Assembly (NCBI RefSeq): GCF_003635045.1
Contig: NZ_RBXT01000001.1
Location: 3,410,001 to 3,474,000 of the forward strand
Length of the DNA: 64,000 bases
From: Terracoccus luteus
Lineage (GTDB): Bacteria; Actinomycetota; Actinomycetes; Actinomycetales; Dermatophilaceae
Direction: 5' to 3'
Positions within the stretch are counted from its first letter, which is position 1, and each line of letters opens with the position of its first letter. The notes beneath the pieces were generated by a model that saw only the letters and a list, made by a program, of their open reading frames with translations, was not told the DNA's origin and made no database searches. Positions 27,233 to 35,849 of this stretch are shown here, one piece after another. The translations under genes were made by a program, and so were the position numbers.

Positions 27233-28165
27233 ATGACGGACGAGCAGACGCAGCGGCAGCACGACGGGCACGCACATGGGCATGGGCATGGGCATGGGCA
27301 CGGTCACGGCCACTCGCACGGCGGCGGGGCCGACGGAACCGGCGAGCTGAGCGACCTGCTCGACCTCGACGGGGCGGTGCTGCACGACTACTGGCACGCC
27401 GCCCTCGACCTCGTCACCGCGACGGCTCGCGGCGTCGCCGAGCCGCACGACGGCCCCGACCTCGTCGTCGACCTCGGCGCGGGCACCGGCACCGGTGCGC
27501 TCGGCCTGGCCCGCCGCTGGCCCGATGCCGACGTCGTGGCCCTCGACGTCGAGGCGGAGCCGCTCGCGCGCATCTCCCGGAAGGCGACGGATGCCGGCCT
27601 GCCGGGCCGGGTGCGCACGGTCGTCGCCGACCTCGACACGGGGTGGCCGGCCGAGCTGTCACCGGTCGACGTCACCTTCGCGTCGATGTCGGTGCACCAC
27701 CTCGCCGACCCGTCGCGCTCGTTGCGTCAGCTGCGCGCGCAGACCCGCGAGGGCGGTGTCGTGGCGCTGGCCGAGTTCGACGAGCCGCTGCGGTTCCTGC
27801 CCGACGACCTCGGCGTCGGCGAGCCCGGCTTCGAGACGCGGGTCATGGAGGTCATGGGCCGGGCGCACGAGGAGTCGGTGCCGGCCATCGGGTCGCCGTG
27901 GGCCCGCCTGCTGACGGAGGCGGGGTGGACGGTGCTCGTGCAGGAGGACCTGCGCATCGACGACCGCGCCCCCCGGCATCCGCTCGCGGGGCGGTACGCG
28001 AGGGCGTGGTACGAGCGCCTGTCGGAGGGGGTCGGCGACCGGCTGTCGGCCGACGACCGGGCCACGCTCGCGGCGCTGCTCGACGACGACGGACCGCACG
28101 CGCTGCTCACCCGCGGGGACCTGCACCTGCACGGGGTGCGCACGGTGACGGTCGCGCGCGCCTGA
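27233..28165 (+). CDS. SAM-dependent methyltransferase with His-rich N-terminus
   Basis: A 310-aa protein. Residues about 12-29 are a His-Gly repeat (HAHGHGHGHGHGHGHSHGGG) encoded by GGGCAT-type hexamers, a likely metal-binding tail. A class I SAM methyltransferase domain follows: LVVDLGAGTGTGALGLA near residue 80, ALDVEAEPL and a post-motif LREGGVVALAEFDEP-like strand. Substrate unknown. The ATG at 27233 is preferred over upstream in-frame codons because the upstream extension lacks conserved character. It is divergent from pcnA. Confidence 0.85.
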   Translation: MTDEQTQRQHDGHAHGHGHGHGHGHGHSHGGGADGTGELSDLLDLDGAVLHDYWHAALDLVTATARGVAEPHDGPDLVVDLGAGTGTGALGLARRWPDADVVALDVEAEPLARISRKATDAGLPGRVRTVVADLDTGWPAELSPVDVTFASMSVHHLADPSRSLRQLRAQTREGGVVALAEFDEPLRFLPDDLGVGEPGFETRVMEVMGRAHEESVPAIGSPWARLLTEAGWTVLVQEDLRIDDRAPRHPLAGRYARAWYERLSEGVGDRLSADDRATLAALLDDDGPHALLTRGDLHLHGVRTVTVARA

Positions 28166-28275
28166 CCCCCACCGGGCGGTGAAGGCGGGCGAGGGCAGGC
28201 GTCGGTCGGGACGGGGCAGGGGTATGAGACGGGTGCGGGCAGCCGTCCGCGACAGCGACTCGACGAGGAGCCACG

Positions 28276-28569
28276 ATGTCCAGCCAGGTGCCCATGCCCC
28301 CCGACCTGCCCGCGCACGACGACGAGTTCGACGACCGTCAGACCGACCAGGGCGTGCCGGTGGGTGACGCCGACGTCGAGGCCGACCGCCGCAACGCCTC
28401 CGGCGACGAGGACGGCTCGGAGGGCGTCGACCTCGCCGCGCTCGACGAGCAGACCGAGAGCGACGGCGGCCCGCTGCACGACGCACAGGCCGTGAGCTCG
28501 GACGACGGTGACGCCGTGGGCCGCGCCGACCTCGACGCCGACCGTGAGGCGGGGTCGGGCGACCGCTGA
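28276..28569 (+). CDS. Short acidic, disordered hypothetical protein
   Basis: A 97-aa protein rich in Asp, Glu, Gly and Ser with no hydrophobic core (MSSQVPMPPDLPAHDDEFDD...). No domain is recognised. A GAGGAG ribosome binding site before the ATG and codon usage like its neighbours support it as real. It is followed at once by a strong hairpin. Function unknown. Confidence 0.6.
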   Translation: MSSQVPMPPDLPAHDDEFDDRQTDQGVPVGDADVEADRRNASGDEDGSEGVDLAALDEQTESDGGPLHDAQAVSSDDGDAVGRADLDADREAGSGDR

Positions 28570-28587
28570 CCGACCGGCCGTCCCGGC

Positions 28588-28657
28588 CGAACACACCGAG
28601 CAGTGTCGAACCCACCGAGTTGCAGCTCGGTGGGTTCGACACTGCTCGGTGTGTTCG
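28588..28657. terminator. Perfect 32-bp inverted repeat with 6-nt loop between convergent genes
   Basis: Arms 28588-28619 and 28626-28657 are exact reverse complements; the loop is TTGCAG. Each arm has an internal near-repeat (CGAACACACCGAG then CGAACCCACCGAG). The place between two converging genes fits a bidirectional terminator, but the arm length and perfection exceed what termination needs. Confidence 0.85.
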
Positions 28658-28710
28658 CGAGCCGGGTGGATGCCGGGTGGATGCCGGGCGGCGGGGTCGG
28701 GCGGGGCGGC

Positions 28711-29286
28711 TCAGTCGTCGACGGGCCGGCGGCCGAGGAAGGCCATCGTGCGGGTGGTCTCGTCGGCGTCGGCCCAGGCCTCGACCTCCGGGCCGAAGCC
28801 ACCGGGCGAGCGGGCGAGGTCGGCCATGCGGGTGACGAGACCGCGGGCCCAGGCGAGCTGGTCGCGAGGGACCGTGGCGTCGAGCCCGGCCGCCTGGGCG
28901 AGGTCCCACCCGTGCACGACGAGGTCGATGCTGTGGAACATCCCGACGGTGTCCTCGAGCGGACCGCGGCCCGCCCGACCCGGCACCTCGCGGCGGGCGC
29001 GGGCGGGGTCGTCGAGCACCTGCTGCACGCCGTCGCGGGTCGCCGCCCAGGCACCCGCCGGGTCGTCGTCGACCCACGGTCCGGCCGGCAACGGGTCCCC
29101 GGCGCCCTCGAGGAAGCCGCGCTGCGACTGCACGACGTGGGCCACGACGTCCCGGGCGGACCAGCCGTCGCACGGGCTCGGCGATCCCCACCGGTCGTCG
29201 GACACGGCGCCGACGATCTCGGTGAAGCGGGCGGCGAGCGCCCGGTAGCGGTCGGCAGGCGGGAGGTCGGCGATCGGACTGGTCAT
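28711..29286 (-). CDS. TIGR03086-type DinB-like metal-binding protein (mycothiol-dependent enzyme fold)
   Basis: A 191-aa helical-bundle protein of the maleylpyruvate-isomerase N-domain/DinB group common in mycothiol-producing actinobacteria. Candidate metal ligands are the His in VVAHVVQSQ and those in FHSIDLVVHGWDLA. PCDGWSARDVVAHV is a family signature. Members are thiol-dependent isomerases or transferases, but this substrate is unknown. The ATG at 29284-29286 starts MTSPIADLPP. Confidence 0.85.
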   Translation of the reverse strand: MTSPIADLPPADRYRALAARFTEIVGAVSDDRWGSPSPCDGWSARDVVAHVVQSQRGFLEGAGDPLPAGPWVDDDPAGAWAATRDGVQQVLDDPARARREVPGRAGRGPLEDTVGMFHSIDLVVHGWDLAQAAGLDATVPRDQLAWARGLVTRMADLARSPGGFGPEVEAWADADETTRTMAFLGRRPVDD

Positions 29287-29485
29287 CGGCTCATGGTGGT
29301 CCGTGGGGCCCGACCGTGTCGACGGGCCCCACGTGGCACCCGCGGTTACGCCGGCATCCTCTCGCCTTTTGGAGGACCGTTGTCATAAGCCCGTCCACTC
29401 TCCTACGCTCGGCCGCACCGCGACCCGCGCCTCCCTGCCGGACCACGTCGTCGGTCCGCACGTCACCGCCGACGAGGAGCCCGCC

Positions 29486-30982
29486 ATGTCCGTCGTGGAC
29501 GACCCTTCCCTCCCGACCACCACGGCGCCCGACCGCGCCCACAGACCGTCGACCCGACCGTCGACCGTACCGCGAGGCACGCGACCCGGCCGCCGGGCCG
29601 ACACCCGCCCGAGCGGCCTGTTCCGGGCGTTCTGGCGCTGGCACTTCTACGCCGCGGTCGTCGTCGTCCCCGTGGTGCTGACGCTCGCGGTCACCGGCCT
29701 CGTCTACCTCTTCCGCTTCCAGATCGAGCCGATGGTGCACGGCGACCTCATGCGCGTCGAGCACGCACCCGGCCAGCTGCTGCAGCCCTACGAGACCCAG
29801 CTCGAGCAGGTCGAGGCAGCGAACCCCGGCGCCACCGTCGTGTCGATGACGGAGCCGAAGACGGCCGACGAGTCGACCCGCTTCACGATCGAGACCGCCG
29901 AGGGTGCGACCCGGGACGTCTTCGTCGACCCCTACACGGTGCAGGTGCTCGGCTCGCTCGACCCCGACTCGACGATCAGCGGCACGGCCGTGCGCATCCA
30001 CGCCGACTTCATGGCCGGGGTGGTGGGCGACACGGTGATGGAGCTCGGGGTGTGCTGGGCGATCGTCATGGCCATCACGGGCTACGTCATGTATTTCAAG
30101 GGGCTCAAGGCGCGGAGACGCCAGCGGGCGGCCGGCGCGCCGTCGGCGAACCTGCGCACCACCCACGCGCGGGTGGGCGCGGTGCTCGGGGGCGGCATCC
30201 TGCTGCTCGTCGTGTCGGGTCTGCCGTGGACCGGCATCTGGGGGGCGCAGACGCAGAAGCTCGCGACGAGCGCGGGCACGTCGTTCTGGAGCGAGGACCA
30301 CGGCGCGCTGTCGAACCCGACGTCGACGCTCGACGAGTCGCTGCCCCACAGCCACCACGTCGTGCCGTGGGCGCAGGAGAAGACGCCGGTGCCGGGCTCG
30401 ACGCTGCCGGCCGACCTCACCGACGGCGCGAACGACGCGACCGTCGACACGGCCGTCGAGGTCGCCGACCGCGAGGGCCTCGCGCACCCGCTCACGATCG
30501 CCCTGCCCGCCGAGGAGACCGGCGTCTACTCGGCGATCGGCTACGCCTTCGACGACCCGGGGCAGGAGCGCACCGTGCACGTCGACCGGTTCGGCGGCCA
30601 GGTCGTCAGCAGCTACGGCTACGACCAGTACCCGACCCTCGCCAAGGTCGTCGCCCAGGGCATCTCGGTGCACGAGGGACGCCGGTTCGGGGCCGTCAAC
30701 ATGTGGCTGACGACCGCGTTCTGCATCGGCGTCATCGTCTCGTGCGTCACCGGCCCCCTCATGTGGTGGCGCCGCCGGCACCGTGGCACCGGTGACGTCG
30801 GCGCACCCCGGGGCCGGATGCCGCTCGCCACCTCGCCGTTGCTCGCCGTGGCCGTCGTCGCGCTGGCCGTCTTCCTGCCGGTGTTCGGGGCCTCCCTCGT
30901 CGTCGTGCTGCTGCTCGACCGGTTCGTCGTCTCGCCCAACGCGCGCCTGCGCCGGTTCGTCGGCTCGACCGCCCGGACCTGA
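29486..30982 (+). CDS. PepSY-associated transmembrane protein
   Basis: A 498-aa protein with four main membrane segments. The first is near residues 50-75 (WHFYAAVVVVPVVLTLAVTGLVYLF), others near 185-205, 230-250 and 410-430, and there is a hydrophobic C-terminal pair. Extracytoplasmic PepSY regions lie between (about 95-160 and 330-400). The family includes siderophore-reductase-like and iron-regulated membrane proteins; no cognate receptor or siderophore gene is adjacent. GAGGAG precedes the ATG. The N-terminal 45 residues are Thr/Pro/Arg-rich. Confidence 0.88.
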   Translation: MSVVDDPSLPTTTAPDRAHRPSTRPSTVPRGTRPGRRADTRPSGLFRAFWRWHFYAAVVVVPVVLTLAVTGLVYLFRFQIEPMVHGDLMRVEHAPGQLLQPYETQLEQVEAANPGATVVSMTEPKTADESTRFTIETAEGATRDVFVDPYTVQVLGSLDPDSTISGTAVRIHADFMAGVVGDTVMELGVCWAIVMAITGYVMYFKGLKARRRQRAAGAPSANLRTTHARVGAVLGGGILLLVVSGLPWTGIWGAQTQKLATSAGTSFWSEDHGALSNPTSTLDESLPHSHHVVPWAQEKTPVPGSTLPADLTDGANDATVDTAVEVADREGLAHPLTIALPAEETGVYSAIGYAFDDPGQERTVHVDRFGGQVVSSYGYDQYPTLAKVVAQGISVHEGRRFGAVNMWLTTAFCIGVIVSCVTGPLMWWRRRHRGTGDVGAPRGRMPLATSPLLAVAVVALAVFLPVFGASLVVVLLLDRFVVSPNARLRRFVGSTART

Positions 30983-31033
30983 GGCGTCGCTGCCGCCGCG
31001 CGGCTCGGGCTGCGGACCTGAGACGCTAGGGGG

Positions 31034-32107
31034 GTGAACGAGCAACCGCTGGTGCTGGGCATCGAGTCGTCGTGCGACGAGACGGGGGTGGCGGTCGTGC
31101 GCGGCCACGACCTGCTCTCGAACGTCGTGTCGAGCAGCCTCGACGAGCACGTCCGCTACGGCGGGGTCGTGCCGGAGGTCGCGTCGCGCGCGCACCTCGA
31201 GGCGATGGTGCCCGCCGTCGACCGCGCCGTGCGCGAGGCGGGCGTGGCCCTGCGCGACCTCGACGCCGTCGCTGTCACCGCCGGCCCCGGTCTCGCCAGC
31301 GCGCTCATGGTCGGGGTCGGGGCGGCCAAGGCGCTGGCCGTCACCCTCGGCACGCCGCTCTACGGGGTCAACCACCTCGACGCCCACATCGCCGTCGACG
31401 TGCTCGAGCACGGCCCGCTGCCCGAGCCCACCATCGCCCTGCTCGTCTCCGGCGGTCACACGTCCCTCGCCCTCGTGCGCGACATCACGAGCGACGTGTC
31501 ACTGCTCGGCGAGACGCTCGACGACGCCGCCGGCGAGGCGTTCGACAAGATCGCCCGCCTGCTCGGGCTGCCCTACCCGGGCGGTCCGATGATCGACCGC
31601 GCCGCGGCCGACGGCGACCCGACGTCGCTGACGTGGCCGCGCGGGCTCGCAAACGCCCGCGGTGGCCACCGGCCCTACGACTTCTCGTTCTCGGGCCTGA
31701 AGTCGGCCGTGGCCCGCTGGGTGCGCGAGCGCCGCGAGGCCGGTCTCGACGTCCCGGTCGCCGACGTCGCCGCGTCGGTGCAGGAGGCGATCGCCGACGT
31801 CCTCACCTCCCGCGCCGTGCAGGCCTGCCGCGACCTCGGCGTCGCCCACCTGCAGGTCGGCGGCGGCGTGGCCGCCAACAGCAGGGTGCGCGCCCTCGCC
31901 GAGCAACGCTGCGCCACGGCCGGCATCGAGCTGCGGGTCCCCCGCCGCGGGCTGTGCACCGACAACGGGGCCATGGTCGCCGCCCTCGGCAGCGAGCTCG
32001 TGCGCAAGGGACGCCCCGCCAGCGACCTGTGGCTCGGCACCGACCCGTCACGCCCCATCGGCGAGGTGCACGTCGTGCCGGCACCCCGCGAGCGTGTCAC
32101 CGCCTGA
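31034..32107 (+). CDS. tsaD: tRNA N6-threonylcarbamoyladenosine synthase, TsaD
   Basis: A 357-aa Kae1/Qri7-family protein. [15 protein letters not shown] opens the ASKHA fold. The metal-binding NHLDAH is near residue 113-118, with [10 protein letters not shown] and [10 protein letters not shown]. It carries out the t6A37 tRNA modification with TsaB, TsaC and TsaE. Those partners and rimI normally sit beside it in actinobacteria but are absent here, so the gene is displaced or duplicated. GTG start. The last 60 bp overlap the TetR gene on the other strand. Confidence 0.95.
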   Translation: MNEQPLVLGIESSCDETGVAVVRGHDLLSNVVSSSLDEHVRYGGVVPEVASRAHLEAMVPAVDRAVREAGVALRDLDAVAVTAGPGLASALMVGVGAAKALAVTLGTPLYGVNHLDAHIAVDVLEHGPLPEPTIALLVSGGHTSLALVRDITSDVSLLGETLDDAAGEAFDKIARLLGLPYPGGPMIDRAAADGDPTSLTWPRGLANARGGHRPYDFSFSGLKSAVARWVRERREAGLDVPVADVAASVQEAIADVLTSRAVQACRDLGVAHLQVGGGVAANSRVRALAEQRCATAGIELRVPRRGLCTDNGAMVAALGSELVRKGRPASDLWLGTDPSRPIGEVHVVPAPRERVTA

Positions 32108-32668
32108 CCGCCGCTCGGTGGGCGGGTCGAGCAGCCCGACGAGGTCGGCGAAGGCGCGGTCGACACGGTCGCGGTCCCCCGTCGCCGCGAGGTCGAGCAG
32201 CAGCCCTCGGATGCCGGCCAGCACGAGTGTCGCGAGCCCCGGCCGTTCCAGCGTGGCCAGCCCATCGGACAGCGGCTGCAGCCAGTCGGTCGTGGCCTGC
32301 CGGGCGAACCCCGGCCACCGCTCGTGCACCGGGGTCTCGGGCGTGCGGCCGAACATCCGGAGGTAGGGCTGCCCGTCGGCGCCGGAGATCGTCCGCCAGG
32401 CGCGAAAGAGCGTCGTCGCGTACGGCTCCCCCGGCCGCGCCCGCAGCACGTCAGTGAAGAGGTCGAGCTGGCGTTCTCGGGCCTGCTCCAGCACGGCGCG
32501 CAACAGGGCGTCGCGCGTGCCGAAGTGGTAGAGCAGCATCCGGGCCGACGTGCCGGTCGCGCTGACGAACGGCTCGAGGCGGTCGGGCAGGCCGTGCGCG
32601 AGGGCGTGGTCGGTGCAGGCGTCGAGAAGCCGGGTGCGGATCTGTGGCTGCGGTCGTCGTCCCACCAT
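32048..32668 (-). CDS. TetR-family regulator
   Basis: A 206-aa protein starting at the ATG at 32666-32668. The N-terminal helix-turn-helix region spans about residues 10-55 ([23 protein letters not shown]). The C-terminal half is helical and variable. It is divergent from a small alpha/beta hydrolase, which it probably represses. Its 3' end overlaps tsaD by 60 bp tail-to-tail, and the last residues ([10 protein letters not shown]) are read from the strand opposite the tsaD C-terminus. Confidence 0.85.
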   Translation of the reverse strand: MVGRRPQPQIRTRLLDACTDHALAHGLPDRLEPFVSATGTSARMLLYHFGTRDALLRAVLEQARERQLDLFTDVLRARPGEPYATTLFRAWRTISGADGQPYLRMFGRTPETPVHERWPGFARQATTDWLQPLSDGLATLERPGLATLVLAGIRGLLLDLAATGDRDRVDRAFADLVGLLDPPTERRSGGDTLAGCRHDVHLADGA

Positions 32669-32740
32669 TTGATTTTTTCGCGTAACTGTCGCTACGTCTA
32701 CCGTCAGGACGGACGAACCAGGGCGAACGACGGAGGCGTG
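32669..32740. promoter_or_regulatory. Divergent promoter region, tetR and hydrolase
   Basis: An AT-richer 72-bp gap. GCGTA...TACG bracket an imperfect dyad around 32680-32697, a candidate TetR operator. A GGAGG ribosome binding site precedes the hydrolase ATG. Confidence 0.4.
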
Positions 32741-33472
32741 ATGAGAGTGGTGTTCGTGCACGGGGCACGCGTGCGGGACGGTCGGTGGTGGTGGCACCGG
32801 ACGGCCGCGCTGCTGGACGAGCACGGGATCCAGAGCGTGGCGGTCCCCCTACCGAGCTGCGGCGAGACGGGCGAGTCCCCAGGGGCGGACGGCCCCGGGC
32901 TCGTCGAGGACGCCGCCGCCCTCGCGTCGGTGCTGAACGGCGGCGCGGGGGACGAGCCCACGGTCGTCGTGGCGCACAGCTACGGCGGCATCGTCGTGGC
33001 GCAGGCCGCCGCGACCGTCGACCCGTCGCGGAGCGCGGTGCGCCACCTCGTCCTCGTCTCGAGCTACCTCCCGACGGTCGGCCAGAGCCTGGGCGACTTC
33101 GGGGGCGAGGCGCCGGCGCCGTTCCTGCACCTCGACCTGGTCGGCGGGACGTTCGGGGTGGTTCCGGACCTGCTCGCGTCGACCTTCCTGCAGGACTGCG
33201 ACGACGACGTGAGGGGCGCCGCGCCCGGCCGGCTGGCCCGGCAGAGCCTGCACGTCGTCACGACGCCGGTCGCGTCGGCGCCGTGGCCGGACGTGCCCAC
33301 CACTTACGTCGTCTGCGCCGACGACCGGGGCACCCCGGCAGCCGCGCAGCGCGAGTTCGCACGACGGGCCGACCGCATCGCCGAGGTGGAGGCCGGCCAC
33401 CACCCCTTCCTGTCGCAGCCCGAGGTGGTGCGTGACCTCCTTCTCGGGCTTGACACCGCGACGGCGTCCTGA
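32741..33472 (+). CDS. Alpha/beta hydrolase
   Basis: A 243-aa single-domain hydrolase. FVHGARVRDGRWWW marks the oxyanion strand, VVVAHSYGGIVVAQ the nucleophile serine near residue 74, CADDRG the acid and GHHPFLS the catalytic His. It is similar in form to small esterases of the EstC/hydroxynitrile-lyase-like group. Substrate is unknown. The divergent TetR suggests induction by an exogenous compound. Confidence 0.88.
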   Translation: MRVVFVHGARVRDGRWWWHRTAALLDEHGIQSVAVPLPSCGETGESPGADGPGLVEDAAALASVLNGGAGDEPTVVVAHSYGGIVVAQAAATVDPSRSAVRHLVLVSSYLPTVGQSLGDFGGEAPAPFLHLDLVGGTFGVVPDLLASTFLQDCDDDVRGAAPGRLARQSLHVVTTPVASAPWPDVPTTYVVCADDRGTPAAAQREFARRADRIAEVEAGHHPFLSQPEVVRDLLLGLDTATAS

Positions 33473-33554
33473 CCATCGCAGCGACGGCGCGCACGACGCG
33501 TACGGCGCCGGGTCGCCGAGCGTGGGTCCGCCGGGAGCGGGCACACCGGCATCC

Positions 33555-34189
33555 TCAGTCGATCGTCTCCCCGGCGAGGGCGCGCGCGGCGAGGCGCTCG
33601 TCCTCGCTCGCCTCCCAGACCTCCCACGCCGCGTGCAGCCCGAGGGCGATGATGGCGGCGCCGAGCACGAGGTCGGGCCACCCGGAGCCCGTGGCGGCGG
33701 TGACGACACCCATGACGATCACCGCGACGTTGACGACGACGTCGTTGCGTGCGGACAGGAAGGCGGCCGCCGTGAGCGAGCCGCCATGACGCCGGATGCC
33801 GGTGAGCAGCAGTGCGCTGGCACCGTTGACGACGATGGCGCCGAGCGAGGCGAGGACGACCGGGGCGACCTCCGGCGGGCGCGGGTCGCCGAAGCGCTGT
33901 ACCGCCGCCCACCCGGCGGCCACCGCCGGCACGAGCAGGACGAGCACCATGAGCCGGCCCACGACCGCCCGTCGGCGCAGCGACCACCCGAGCGCGAGCG
34001 CGATGAGCAGGTTGATCGCGGTGTCCTCGAGGAAGTCGACGGAGTCGGCGAGCAGGGCCACCGAGCCGGCCGCGAGCGCCACCGCCGCCTAGACGAAGAA
34101 GTAGGCGAAATTCAGGGCGCGACGTCGAGCACGACCCGCCGCAGTCGGCGGGTGTCGAGGGGGGCCCTCGGGCCGGGGTCGGTGGTCAC
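33555..34189 (-). pseudogene. Cation-diffusion-facilitator-type transporter, broken by frameshift and amber
   Basis: The intact part (33555-34082) would encode about 175 residues of a membrane transporter (SVALLADSVDFLEDTAINLLIALALGWS is a CDF-type segment). Upstream, the same frame reads ALNFAYFFV then TAG (34089-34091) then AAVALAAGS, so a Glu codon has probably become amber. Further upstream the natural N-terminus (GTG at 34187-34189, VTTDPGPRAPLDTRRLRRVVL) is in a different frame and hits TGA. A frameshift near 34118-34124 is therefore also needed. Two independent lesions make this a decayed gene. Confidence 0.85.
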
Positions 34190-34247
34190 GCGATGCTCAC
34201 CCGCTGATCCTGACAGGCGCGGCGGCGCAGGGGGCGACACTGGCACG

Positions 34248-34508
34248 GTGGGACGACGGGACGCGCTGCCGCAGCCGCGGGTCGACCCGAACGTGGACGT
34301 GCTGCTGGCGTCGGCGCGCGAGGTCGCACGCTCGCTCACCCCGGGCGACTGCGACACCCTCGGCCAGGCCGCCGCCGCATACCGCGGGGAGACGGCTGAC
34401 GACGACTGGGCCGAGCGTGGGGAGGCCGTGGCGTCGCTGCGCGACGCCCTGCTGACCGGCATCCGGGCGGCGGAGGGGCACGCCACCGGGCACGACGCTA
34501 CGGCCTGA
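34248..34508 (+). CDS. Short hypothetical protein
   Basis: An 86-aa mostly helical, charged protein (MGRRDALPQPRVDPNVDVLLASAREVARSL...). There is no recognisable domain. The GTG at 34248 is the first plausible start. It lies divergent from the transporter pseudogene and 71 bp before the lipoprotein gene. Function unknown. Confidence 0.5.
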   Translation: MGRRDALPQPRVDPNVDVLLASAREVARSLTPGDCDTLGQAAAAYRGETADDDWAERGEAVASLRDALLTGIRAAEGHATGHDATA

Positions 34509-34579
34509 CCGTTTTGTCGGATACCAGGGCAGGAGTGGGTACGGGCCCGTCGTCCCGCCCCACCACGCAGAGGAACCCC

Positions 34580-35254
34580 GTGAAGCTCACCCGGACCGCC
34601 GGCCTGCCCCTCGCCGCCGTCGCCCTGTCCCTGTCCCTCGCCGCCTGCGGTGGTGGCTCCGACTCCCCCGGCGGCTCGGGGGGGAGCACGCCGAGCGCGT
34701 CGTCACCGGGCTCTAGCCAGCCGCTCGGCGGGTCGACGATGACGAGCAGCGACGGTATGACCGCCATGCCCACCGAGAGCATGACCGAGAGCATGACGTC
34801 CACCATGACCGGCGAGGCCACGCCCACGGACATGATGACGAGCAGCGACGGCGCCACCGCGTCGTCGTCGGCTCCCGGCTCGGCCCTGGGCACCCCGGCA
34901 CCCGAGGGCGCCGTGATCAAGGCCGGCGCGTCCGGCTCGCTGCCGGCCGAGGTCAAGGGCTGGGCCAAGCAGTCGGGCTCGGGACCGGCGACGATCTACA
35001 GCAAGAACGGCGCGCTCATCTCGATCAGCTTCCTGTCCGGCTCCAAGGTCGACTCGCTGGTGTCGAGCCTCACCGCCGAGCAGACCCGCGCCGGCACCGG
35101 CCAGTGCGGCCAGGCCGGCAGCGCCGACAACCTCACCTGCTACCTCGGCGCGGCCGACGGTGTCTACAACCTCAGCGCCGACGCGGGCGAGGTGTCGCTC
35201 GGCGACCTCGTCGCCTTCACGAACGCCATGACCGAGGCGGCCGGCACCAGCTGA
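34580..35254 (+). CDS. Lipoprotein with Met/Ser/Thr-rich segment
   Basis: A 224-aa protein. The signal peptide ends in the lipobox LSLAAC (Cys near residue 22), so it is a membrane-anchored lipoprotein. A low-complexity linker follows (about 25-100). Its middle is rich in Met-Thr-Ser repeats (MTSSDGMTAMPTESMTESMT), unusual for a plain linker and possibly able to bind soft metals. The C-terminal 120 residues look folded, with a Cys pair (QCGQAG, LTCYLG). AGAGGAA precedes the GTG start. No family is assigned. Confidence 0.85.
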   Translation: MKLTRTAGLPLAAVALSLSLAACGGGSDSPGGSGGSTPSASSPGSSQPLGGSTMTSSDGMTAMPTESMTESMTSTMTGEATPTDMMTSSDGATASSSAPGSALGTPAPEGAVIKAGASGSLPAEVKGWAKQSGSGPATIYSKNGALISISFLSGSKVDSLVSSLTAEQTRAGTGQCGQAGSADNLTCYLGAADGVYNLSADAGEVSLGDLVAFTNAMTEAAGTS

Positions 35255-35258
35255 CCCG

Positions 35259-35302
35259 GCCACCCGGCATCCGCGACGAGGTGTGCGCGGATGCCGGGTG
35301 GC
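35259..35302 (+). terminator. 17-bp perfect stem terminator-like hairpin
   Basis: Arms 35259-35275 and 35286-35302 are exact reverse complements with a 10-nt loop. Each arm contains the window-wide 9-mer CGGATGCCG/CGGCATCCG, arranged as an inverted pair. It follows the lipoprotein stop codon by a few bases and has no T-tract. Confidence 0.7.
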
Positions 35303-35363
35303 TCGGCGCCGAGGGCACGCCGAGGTCGGCGCCACCCACTGCCGAGGCCGTTATGGTGACAAG

Positions 35364-35849
35364 GTGAGTGCGCAGCCGGCCCCCGACCCCGCCCCGGGTC
35401 GCCGCCTGCCCTCGGTCGAGGAGCGTTCTGCCGGCGGCATCGTCGTCGACATCCAGGGCGGCCGGGCCCTCATCGCCGTCATCGCCCGACGCAACCGGGC
35501 CGGTCGGGTCGAGTGGTGCCTGCCCAAGGGCCACGTCGAACCGGGCGAGACGCTCGTCGAGACCGCCGCCCGCGAGGTGGCCGAGGAGACGGGCATCGAG
35601 GGGCGCGTCCTCATCGAGCTCGGCACCATCGACTACTGGTTCGCGACCTCGACGAAGCGGGTGCACAAGTTCGTGCATCACTACCTGCTCGAGGCCACCG
35701 GCGGCGAGCTCTCGATCGAGAACGACCCCGACCACGAGGCCATCGACGTCGCGTGGATGGCGCTCGACGAGGTGCACCGCCGCCTCACCTTCCCGAACGA
35801 GCGCCGCATCGCGCAGGCGGCGTGGAACCGGTTGGCGGGCACGGCGTGA
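35364..35849 (+). CDS. NUDIX hydrolase (MutT4-like, origin-region type)
   Basis: A 161-aa protein with a full Nudix box, GHVEPGETLVETAAREVAEETGI (about residues 58-80). It matches the NUDIX gene that precedes the DUF6049 gene near the actinobacterial origin (the position of mycobacterial mutT4). Family members hydrolyse modified nucleotides or dinucleoside polyphosphates. The GTG at 35364 is chosen. The stop overlaps the next start (GTGA), so the pair is coupled. Confidence 0.92.
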   Translation: MSAQPAPDPAPGRRLPSVEERSAGGIVVDIQGGRALIAVIARRNRAGRVEWCLPKGHVEPGETLVETAAREVAEETGIEGRVLIELGTIDYWFATSTKRVHKFVHHYLLEATGGELSIENDPDHEAIDVAWMALDEVHRRLTFPNERRIAQAAWNRLAGTA

